From the NCBI GenBank assembly GCA_005772945.1, contig SXIE01000053.1:1-17389 (forward strand): 17,389 nucleotides of DNA, read 5' to 3'. Positions 8,199-14,289 of this stretch are shown piece after piece. Under the pieces are notes generated by a model. That model was given only the letters and a program-made list of their open reading frames with translations, had not been told where the DNA came from and did not search any database. A program made the position numbers and the translations under genes. Positions within the stretch are counted from its first letter, which is position 1. Each line of letters starts with the position of its first letter. The DNA comes from Pseudomonadota bacterium (lineage in GTDB: Bacteria; Myxococcota; UBA9042; PHBI01).

Positions 8199-8237
8199 CA
8201 AAAAAAAGACTGCGGTAATCGCCGCGCCGGAACCGGC
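8199..8237 (-). terminator. Possible terminator of the fusion gene (weak stem plus T8)
   Basis: On the minus strand a run of eight T (8207-8200) follows a short GCGG/CCGC stem (8225-8222 with 8215-8212, 6-base loop) and a perfect 12-base palindrome, gccggaaccggc (8226-8237). The stem is short and four bases separate it from the T-run, so this is tentative. The T-run is conspicuous in such GC-rich DNA. Confidence 0.3.
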
Positions 8238-8317
8238 ACCTTGGACCGCGACGACAACCTCATCGGCACGACGACCTCGAACACCGCGGCAACTTCTACC
8301 TCGAGAGGGGCACGTAA
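8229..8317 (+). pseudogene. Frameshifted 3' gene remnant, plus strand
   Basis: Two plus-strand frames carry G/C-ending codons in succession: first GTGTLDRDDNLIGT, then, after a shift, HDDLEHRGNFYLERGT ending in TAA at 8315-8317. Together they read like the C-terminus of one protein with a single frameshift. No start or upstream part is visible. I do not recognise the family. It could also be chance in GC-rich DNA. Confidence 0.3.
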
Positions 8318-8350
8318 CCGGTGCTCCCTGGTCCCGCAGGCCGGCGTAGC

Positions 8351-10942
8351 TCAAGCGCCAGGCGGCGCCAGGCCCCCGCTCGCGAAGAACGCGGCCGCGT
8401 CGTGGTAGGTCGCGCCGAGCGCCTTTGCGAAGTCGCGGTCGCTGTCCATGTCGCCGACCATCGTGAGGTGCGTGCGTGCGAGGCGATGGCGCTCGATCAG
8501 CCAGACGCCGAGGCCCGGCATGGGCTTCCTGCAGAAGCACGCGACCGGGTAGGCAGGGTGGGGGCAGAAGCAAACCTCGTCGATCGGCAGCGCGAGGAGA
8601 TCGATGGTTCGCTGGAAGGCGCTCTCGGCGATCGCGCGCTCGAGCTTGCCGGAGGCGATGCCGCTCTGGTTCGAGACGAGGAAGAGGCGATAGCCCGCGC
8701 GGAGCCAGCTCTGAAGCGCCTCGCGGCGGCCTGGCAGGAGCACGACATCGCCGACGTCGCGCGGGTAGAGCTCGCCCGAGCGGGTCGTGCGCAGCGTGCC
8801 GTCGACATCGAGCAGAAGCCCGCGCGCGGTGTGGCCGCTCGGCAGCGCGCGCACGAAAGGACGGCGCTCGACGCGGTCGAAGCCTTCGTCGGGGCTCGGG
8901 GGCTCGAAGCTGCGGAGCCACGCCGACTGCGCCATCGGTGGGATCGTGTTGGCCTCGCTGCGACCGAAGGCGACGATCTCGTCGGGCGCGAGCAGCTTCC
9001 CGTGGCGCGAGATCATGCGCAGGACGGCGTTCTGACGCGCGTCGTCGATGGAGGTGTCGAGCCACAGGCAATGGCACGGGACGCCGGCGGCCCTGGCGGC
9101 TTCGATCACCGCGGCGCGCGACTTGCGCGTGGGGTAGGTGTTGTCGAGGACGACCTGGGAACGGCCGTCGGCGAGCGCGTTCTTGAGGGCCGGGATGAGG
9201 CCGTCGAGCTTGCCGCCGCGCTCGTCGCGGTTGAGGCGCACGTAGTTGGCGTCGACGTAGAGCGCGACGAGCGTGGACTTGCCGGCGCCGGGGATCCCGA
9301 GCAGGACCACCACCTCGGGCTGGAGTCCGGGCGGCGGCAGCGCGGCATAGGTCGGGGTGGTGAGGGCGACGCTCAGCTCGGGGACCGCCTGGTTGCGGAG
9401 CGTCGCAGCCTTGGGGAAGGCGGCGTCGAGGGCGCCGCGCTCGCCGTCGTCGAGCGTCACGGCGAGGGCTTGGACGCTGGCCTCGAGCGTCTCGATTTTC
9501 GTCGCGCCGGCGATCGGGATGATCGCGGGATCGAGCGTCGCGAGGTACGCGAGCGCGACCTGGTGGGGACCGAAGGAGGGCGTCGGAGGCCCGTCGGGAG
9601 CGGTCCCGGGAGGACCCTCTCGCGAAGGCCGCAACGCGGCGGTCCGCGACGAATCGTTGGTACTCAAACCATGTCGCGCGGCCACGCTCGCGAGCGCGGT
9701 GACCTTCGCGAGGCGGCCGACGCCGCGATGACCCCCCAGCGGCGAGTGGGCGAGGAACGCGAGGCCGTGGGCGCGGCAGAGGGCGAGGACGCCGTCGGCG
9801 GCGCCGGGATCGACGGCGCTGAGCTCGTTCTGGACCGCGATGAGGCTGCCCGTCGGCAAGGTGCGCAGCGCGATGGCGATGTCGTGCACGCTGACGTTGG
9901 AGACGCCGAGGAAGCGGGCCTTGCCTTCGCGATGCAGATCGGCGAGCGCGCCGAGGGACTCTTCCCACGGCACGCGCGGGTCGCGCACGTGGAGCTGCAG
10001 GAGTGGAATGGCCTCGACGCGCAGGGCCTCGAGCGACAGCTCGGCGGCCCGCTTCAAGTGCTCCGGGCGGCCGTTCGGGAGCCAGCGTCCGCCGGGTCGG
10101 ACGAGGCCGACCTTGGTGGCGATGATGACGTCGTCGCGCTCGGCCGAGGGCCAACCGTCGAGCGCGCGGCGGACCAGGCGCTCGTTATGGTGCATGTCTT
10201 TGTCGTCGAGGGCGTAGGCGTCGGCCGTGTCGATGAGGCGGATCCCGAGCTCGAAGGCGCGCCGCAGGACCTTGAGCGCGACGTCGGCGTCGGGGCGCGT
10301 GCCGTTGGCGGGAGCGGTCGAGAGGCGCATCGCGCCGAAGCCCAGCGGCGGCAGCGACCAGGGACCGAGGCGGCGCTTCGGGGCGACGAGCGCCGAGCGG
10401 ATGGTGTTCCCGAGTGCAATGAGGGGGCGGGTCGCGCTCGTGGTGATCGGTGTTTCGGTCGGGCCAGGAGCGCCGCCGGACCAATCTGCGGCAAACGTGA
10501 GTTCGTTCTGGACCGCGTCCGACGGGCTCGCGGGCGGGATCGGCGCGCCGATCGCCGTGAGCTCCCATTCCGGCCCGAGGCGCGCCGCCTCCCACGGTTC
10601 CAAGAAGAGGACCTGCCGGAGCCCGTCGGGTCCGGGCGTCTGGCACACGGCCATGCGCGCCCCGCCGGCAAAGACCCGCTCGATCAGCACGCGCGTCGTC
10701 TCGTCGGGCACGGACTTCTGGTGGCGCGGGGCCTCCGAGAGCCAACGCGCGACGATACTCGTCTTGGGACCGGCGCTCGGCGTCTCCAGCTCGAGTCCGA
10801 CGGCCAGCTCATGCGCCGTCAGCGGCGGCGTGGTCGCCTCGATGAGCGCGCTCAGCCGCTCGCGCCCATGTCGCTTGTGGGTGGCCGTCTCTTCCACGAG
10901 CGCCGCGTCGAGTCCGCGTCTCAGTCCCGGTGTGAGCGGCAT
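8351..10942 (-). CDS. Aldo-keto reductase / polynucleotide-kinase-like / HAD phosphatase fusion protein
   Basis: 863 residues with four parts. Residues 1-190 match nothing I recognise. Residues about 192-510 form an aldo-keto reductase barrel with the full tetrad: Asp238, Tyr243, Lys277 and His318. Residues about 543-680 form a P-loop kinase: GIPGAGKST at 549-557, NRDE at 571-574, DNTYP at 600-604, and RAAGVPCHC, which closely resembles the kinase domain of eukaryotic polynucleotide kinase-phosphatase. Residues about 705-863 form a HAD phosphatase: DVDGT at 712-716, SNQSG at 757-761, a GmhB/HisB-type zinc loop (Cys793, His795, Cys802, Cys804), Lys806 and GDMDSD at 830-835. The kinase-phosphatase half is about as long as T4 polynucleotide kinase-phosphatase and has the same domain order. 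GGGGAG lies five bases before the ATG. End healing of nucleic acid is plausible, but the substrate of neither half is shown. Residues 428-458 are an unusual insertion in the reductase domain. Confidence 0.93.
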   Translation of the reverse strand: MPLTPGLRRGLDAALVEETATHKRHGRERLSALIEATTPPLTAHELAVGLELETPSAGPKTSIVARWLSEAPRHQKSVPDETTRVLIERVFAGGARMAVCQTPGPDGLRQVLFLEPWEAARLGPEWELTAIGAPIPPASPSDAVQNELTFAADWSGGAPGPTETPITTSATRPLIALGNTIRSALVAPKRRLGPWSLPPLGFGAMRLSTAPANGTRPDADVALKVLRRAFELGIRLIDTADAYALDDKDMHHNERLVRRALDGWPSAERDDVIIATKVGLVRPGGRWLPNGRPEHLKRAAELSLEALRVEAIPLLQLHVRDPRVPWEESLGALADLHREGKARFLGVSNVSVHDIAIALRTLPTGSLIAVQNELSAVDPGAADGVLALCRAHGLAFLAHSPLGGHRGVGRLAKVTALASVAARHGLSTNDSSRTAALRPSREGPPGTAPDGPPTPSFGPHQVALAYLATLDPAIIPIAGATKIETLEASVQALAVTLDDGERGALDAAFPKAATLRNQAVPELSVALTTPTYAALPPPGLQPEVVVLLGIPGAGKSTLVALYVDANYVRLNRDERGGKLDGLIPALKNALADGRSQVVLDNTYPTRKSRAAVIEAARAAGVPCHCLWLDTSIDDARQNAVLRMISRHGKLLAPDEIVAFGRSEANTIPPMAQSAWLRSFEPPSPDEGFDRVERRPFVRALPSGHTARGLLLDVDGTLRTTRSGELYPRDVGDVVLLPGRREALQSWLRAGYRLFLVSNQSGIASGKLERAIAESAFQRTIDLLALPIDEVCFCPHPAYPVACFCRKPMPGLGVWLIERHRLARTHLTMVGDMDSDRDFAKALGATYHDAAAFFASGGLAPPGA
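9569..9661. repeat. Palindromic insert (element C) within the aldo-keto reductase domain
   Basis: These 93 bp encode residues 428-458, between RHGLS and PHQVALAYL, two motifs usually adjacent in aldo-keto reductases. It holds two palindromes: ggtcc/ggacc with a 5-base loop (9602-9616) and tcgcg...cgcga (9620-9649). The second starts tcgcgaaggcc, matching the left arms of copies A and B, then differs. The length is a multiple of three and no stop is introduced. It looks like an in-frame insertion of a related but distinct palindromic element. Confidence 0.6.
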
Positions 10943-10950
10943 CCAGGCTC

Positions 10951-11086
10951 CCCTTGACCCTTCCGGCGCGTTAGGCGAAGGCGGCCGACATTAGCCGCCT
11001 TCGTGATCGTGCTGATCGTCCTTGGCTCTCCGGTCTTCCTCGGGATCGTCCTGAACATCAAGACCTCGTCGTCATGACCCACTGCA
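10951..11086 (+). pseudogene. Decayed duplicate of the 5' end of the acyltransferase-like gene
   Basis: 10951-11067 matches 12281-12396, covering the leader and first codons of the intact gene at 12320, with few differences. 11068-11086 then matches 12554-12572 at 18 of 19 bases, so 157 bp is deleted between them. The start codon is lost (gacattag for gacatgac, with one extra base), and the remaining frame (AFVIVLIVLGSPVFLGIVLN...) stops at 11075-11077. The left end of the copy overlaps the ribosome-binding site of the divergent fusion gene, so the divergent spacer itself appears duplicated. Confidence 0.8.
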
Positions 11087-11183
11087 CGATTGGAGAAATC
11101 GAACACGCCGCTGGCAATGATATCGTTGTTCTGTCAGCGTTGACCGCGTAGCTCCACCACCGACTCTCGGAAGGCCCAAGTCT

Positions 11184-12044
11184 ATGACGAAACACACTCT
11201 TTGGCTCGCCGCCCTGGCTCTTCTCATGGCGTCTCGGAATGCGCGCTCGGCGCCGATCCCCGATGCCGGCATCAAGAACGATTTTCATCGCGCGCACCTC
11301 GGCCAGTTCGTCTTCTCGGAGGCGAAGATTGTGAACGACGCCCCGGATCCGAAGCTGGTTCGGGACCGCTTCGATTTGACGCGTCCGATGAAGGCGCGGC
11401 TGTACCTGCCGACGAGCATCGCGAATCTCTATGACAGTCTCGGCCCGGAGTACGGCCGAGAAGCGCAGATTTCCATCGCGGGACGCCTCCTCGTCGACGG
11501 CAAGGAGAAGTCGAAGTGGCCGATCTTGTTTGTCGGGAACGCCACGCAGCGCGAGACCTGGACGACCTGGTGGTACGATCTCGTGGCGGAGACTCCCCGG
11601 CCATGGAACGTGATCTCAGAGAACGAGTTCGAGTCGTTTTTCGGAAGGGCGGTCCAGTCGCTGGCGCCTGGTTCGCACACGCTGCGACTCGAGATTCTGG
11701 CGCGCAAGGCGGACGGTAGCGACGGGCCGCTCATGGCAGGCGGTGAATGCACCCTGGCCTTCTCGGCGGCTCAGAAAGCCGCGTGGGTCGCCAAGTATGG
11801 CGAGCAATGGATCTTCCATCCGCCGGGCATGCCGGGGCCCTACCGCATCACCCTCGTGAACGCGTGCGCCAAGCCCGTTTCGTATTCCATCCTGCGTCCC
11901 GGGGCGGTGTACGAGCAGACGATGGGTGAGCACCAGAATGTCCAAACGGGTCTCGGCGAGGGAGACCAAATCGTCCTGGGCGGCCAGCAGCTTCATGTCA
12001 TTACGCGCGCAAGCAACGGGCAGACCGTCACGCTGTGCCGCTGA
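11184..12044 (+). CDS. Secreted protein of unknown function
   Basis: 286 residues. A signal peptide (MTKHTLWLAALALLMASRNA) is probably cleaved near residue 22. The mature part has only a few cysteines and looks beta-rich, with motifs such as RARLYLPTSIANLY-like (KARLYLPTS), TLRLEILARK and PYRITLVNAC. No domain is recognised. GGAAGG lies nine bases before the ATG. Third codon positions contain visibly more A and T than in the neighbours, and the gene sits between the decayed and the intact copies of the acyltransferase-like gene's 5' region, so recent acquisition is plausible. It is probably periplasmic or secreted. The C-terminal part (about 215-286) could be a small separate beta-sandwich, but that is a guess. 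Confidence 0.85.
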   Translation: MTKHTLWLAALALLMASRNARSAPIPDAGIKNDFHRAHLGQFVFSEAKIVNDAPDPKLVRDRFDLTRPMKARLYLPTSIANLYDSLGPEYGREAQISIAGRLLVDGKEKSKWPILFVGNATQRETWTTWWYDLVAETPRPWNVISENEFESFFGRAVQSLAPGSHTLRLEILARKADGSDGPLMAGGECTLAFSAAQKAAWVAKYGEQWIFHPPGMPGPYRITLVNACAKPVSYSILRPGAVYEQTMGEHQNVQTGLGEGDQIVLGGQQLHVITRASNGQTVTLCR

Positions 12045-12103
12045 AAGGAAGGTGTGTTGGAGGGCGACGAACGTTCCGTGTTGAAGCGATGGAATGATAT
12101 TGA

Positions 12104-12253
12104 AGGTATCAAGCCCGCGGCGTTTCCGGTGGCTCGTCCGGCGCGTCGAGCTGCGAGTCGATCGGCGACAGCGACGCGTGCAACCATTGCCGCGCGGTCG
12201 CCGAGCACGACAAGAGCGATCTGCGCAAACGTTGTCGCGGCGAAGCGCGCTGA
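12104..12253 (+). pseudogene. C-terminal remnant of a small Cys-containing protein
   Basis: An open frame between stops at 12101 and 12251 has no start codon, but nearly all its codons end in G or C. It reads RYQARGVSGGSSG... then CESIGDSDACNHCRAVAEHD and KSDLRKRCRGEAR. The composition, with a Gly/Ser linker and a Cys-x2-Cys cluster, looks protein-like, while the alternative frame (GTG at 12054) looks random. The family is not recognised. It occupies most of the 275-bp gap ahead of the acyltransferase-like gene. Confidence 0.4.
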
Positions 12254-12280
12254 CGCCACATGCTCGCGACCGCGTTGCCG

Positions 12281-12396
12281 CCCTTGACCCTTCCGGCGCG
12301 TTAGGGGAAGACGGCCGACATGACCGCCTTCGTGATCGTGCTGATCGTCCTTGGCTCTCTCGTCTTCCTCGGGATCGTCCTGAACATCAAGACCTC
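12281..12396 (+). repeat. Intact copy of the duplicated leader and 5' coding segment
   Basis: This is the counterpart of 10951-11067, offset by about 1330 bp. It begins cccttgacccttccggcgcg and runs through the start codon at 12320 into codon 26. The two copies are direct repeats that flank the secreted-protein gene at 11184 and the remnant at 12104-12253. Recombination between them would delete that 1.33-kb segment and restore a simple divergent arrangement. Confidence 0.8.
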
Positions 12397-13318
12397 CCGA
12401 CCCGATGGCGCGTACCTCGGCAACATCCACGCGTACCGCAAGGTCCTCCTCTACATCATGCCGACGCGCAACGAGTCGGTCGTCTACTACGACGACCACG
12501 CCGTCGCGGACGAGCTGCTCGCCTACATGAAGGCGGCCGAGCCGCGCTTCCACGTCGACATGACCCACTGCATCGTGGCGGCCCTCGGCCACGCGTTGCA
12601 GAAGACGCCGAGCATGAATCGCTTTGCGGTCGGGCGGCGCCTCTACCAGCGCAAGGGCAACTGGGTCACGTTCTCGATGAAGCGGCAGAAGCTGAACCGC
12701 GCGGCCAAGCTGACGGCCGTCAAGCGCGAGATCCCGCCCGATCAGAGCTTCTTCCAGTTCTGCTCGGGGCTCAACGTCGACATCGCCGTCGAGCGCTCGG
12801 ACAAAGTCACGTACGTCGACAAAGAGGTCGGCTTCTTCGCGAAGATCCCGCGCGTGGTGATGGTGCGCGGCGTGCGCCTCCTGAAGGCCCTCGACTACTA
12901 CAATCTCTTGCCGGCCTCGTTCATCAAGAACGACGCGATGTACACGTCGGTCTTTGCGGCGAACCTGGGGTCGATCGGGATGCGCGCCGGTTTCCATCAT
13001 CTATATGAGTGGGGGACCTGCCCGCTGTTCGTGATGATCGGCAAGCTGGAGGAGCGGGCGTTCGTCGAAAACGGCCAGATCGTCGTGAAGAAGGTCATCC
13101 CGCTGCGCTTCACGTTCGACGAGCGCATCGACGACGGGCTCAACGCCGGCTACGGCATCAAGGGCGTGGTCGACGCGCTCGAGCATCCGTTCGAGCACTT
13201 CGGGTGCCTCGCGGCCGACGGCAGCGACGACCATCCGATCGGCGCGCCGGGCGGCGACAAGAAGGCGGCGCTCGAGGCGAAGCTGACGGCCGCGCGCACC
13301 GTGGCTGCGGCCACCTGA
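12320..13318 (+). CDS. Membrane-anchored E2-acyltransferase-like protein lacking the catalytic histidine
   Basis: 332 residues. One N-terminal membrane segment spans about residues 3-23 (AFVIVLIVLGSLVFLGIVLN). The rest resembles the catalytic domain of 2-oxo acid dehydrogenase E2 subunits: HCIVAALGHALQKTPSMNRF (83-102), ANLGSIGM (214-221) and the end motif FTFDERIDDGLNAG (264-277). Canonical E2 proteins have DHRxxDG there; here it is DERIDDG, so the catalytic His is replaced by Glu268 while the Asp-Gly pair is kept. No lipoyl or subunit-binding domain precedes it, and no E1 or E3 genes are nearby. It is probably a divergent acyltransferase-fold protein that does not do pyruvate-dehydrogenase chemistry. 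AGGGGA lies ten bases before the ATG. The stop codon is one base from the next start. Confidence 0.88.
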   Translation: MTAFVIVLIVLGSLVFLGIVLNIKTSRPDGAYLGNIHAYRKVLLYIMPTRNESVVYYDDHAVADELLAYMKAAEPRFHVDMTHCIVAALGHALQKTPSMNRFAVGRRLYQRKGNWVTFSMKRQKLNRAAKLTAVKREIPPDQSFFQFCSGLNVDIAVERSDKVTYVDKEVGFFAKIPRVVMVRGVRLLKALDYYNLLPASFIKNDAMYTSVFAANLGSIGMRAGFHHLYEWGTCPLFVMIGKLEERAFVENGQIVVKKVIPLRFTFDERIDDGLNAGYGIKGVVDALEHPFEHFGCLAADGSDDHPIGAPGGDKKAALEAKLTAARTVAAAT

Positions 13319-13319
13319 G

Positions 13320-14270
13320 GTGGGCGCGCTCGCTGGACGCACGATCGCGGTGACGGGCGCGAGCGGGTTCGTCGGCTCGCACATCGCGCTGGCACTCTTG
13401 CAGGAAGGCGCAAACGTCATCGCGGCCGTGCGCTCGCCGGCCAAGGCGGCGTGGCTGGCGGCGCAGGGCGTGGTCGTTCGGGGGGCTGATTTGGAGGACC
13501 GGGCGGCGCTCGCGGCGGCGTTCGCGGGGGCCGATGGGGTCGTGGCGAACGCGGCCTTGGGATCGAACCAGGGCGATGTGGAGACGCTGGCCAAGACGAA
13601 CGTCGAGGGCGTGCGCAACACGCTCGCGGCCGCTCACGATGCGGGTGTGACGCGGGTCGTCGCCATCTCGTCGGTGGCCGTCTATCGCACGCGCCTCTAC
13701 CGCGCGATGACCGAGGACACACCCGGATACGACACGGTGACGCGGCGCTTCAACTGGAGCGACGTCTCGACCGACTGGCGTTACGCGCGCAGCAAGACGC
13801 TGGCCGAGGCCGCGGCGTGGGCGGATGCGGCGCGCCTGGGGCTGGAGTTGACCTGCCTACGACCGGGGCCCGTCTATGGCTCGCGCGACCCGAAGGCGAC
13901 GGCGAAGTTGCTGGCGGCGATCCGAAGACCGCTGCGTTTCGTGCCGACGGTCGGGGTGCCGTGGGTCCACGCGGGGGACGTGGCGGCCGCGACGGTGGCC
14001 GCGCTGGCGGGGTCGGCCGCGATCGGTAAGCGCTATACGCTGGCGGCGCCGCCGGTCTCTCTCTATCGTGTGATGCGGGCGCTCAAGCGCGCGCTTGCGG
14101 CGCGTGGGGAAAAGGGCCTGGCGTGGCTCGTGCCGGTGCCGGTGCCGGTGTGGGTGCGCTTCGATACGACGGCGGCCGAGCGGGATCTGGGGTTTCGGCC
14201 GCGCTCGATCGACGCGGGGATGGCCGAGGTCGCGGCGCTGGTGGGTGTGGGGTCCGCGGTGCCGACGTAG
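13320..14270 (+). CDS. NAD(P)-dependent epimerase/dehydratase (extended SDR family)
   Basis: 316 residues from a GTG start. The Rossmann nucleotide-binding motif TGASGFVG lies at 12-19, an acidic residue follows at GADLED (55-60), the active-site Ser pair is at 117-118 (ISSVAVY), and the catalytic YARSK is at 155-159. RPGPVYG (181-187) is typical of extended short-chain dehydrogenases, including sugar epimerases and 3-beta-hydroxysteroid-dehydrogenase-like enzymes; the substrate cannot be told. The GTG begins one base after the stop of the acyltransferase-like gene, with no separate ribosome-binding site, so the pair is translationally coupled and probably works in one pathway. A cytoplasmic location is likely. 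Confidence 0.93.
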   Translation: MGALAGRTIAVTGASGFVGSHIALALLQEGANVIAAVRSPAKAAWLAAQGVVVRGADLEDRAALAAAFAGADGVVANAALGSNQGDVETLAKTNVEGVRNTLAAAHDAGVTRVVAISSVAVYRTRLYRAMTEDTPGYDTVTRRFNWSDVSTDWRYARSKTLAEAAAWADAARLGLELTCLRPGPVYGSRDPKATAKLLAAIRRPLRFVPTVGVPWVHAGDVAAATVAALAGSAAIGKRYTLAAPPVSLYRVMRALKRALAARGEKGLAWLVPVPVPVWVRFDTTAAERDLGFRPRSIDAGMAEVAALVGVGSAVPT

Positions 14271-14289
14271 AGCGGCCGGGGAGGCAGCG

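Noticed and set aside
8339..8372. tRNA-like start (gccggcgtagctcaa)
   Set aside because: No anticodon arm, T-arm or matching 3' acceptor follows, and the bases encode the end of the fusion protein.
8321..10957. 878-residue plus-strand open frame
   Set aside because: It lies opposite the fusion gene, whose domain motifs are unmistakable; the plus frame is low-complexity shadow sequence.
12054..12287. 77-residue plus-strand open frame from a GTG
   Set aside because: Its codons lack the G/C third-position bias, while another frame of the same DNA shows it; it also runs into the duplicated leader.
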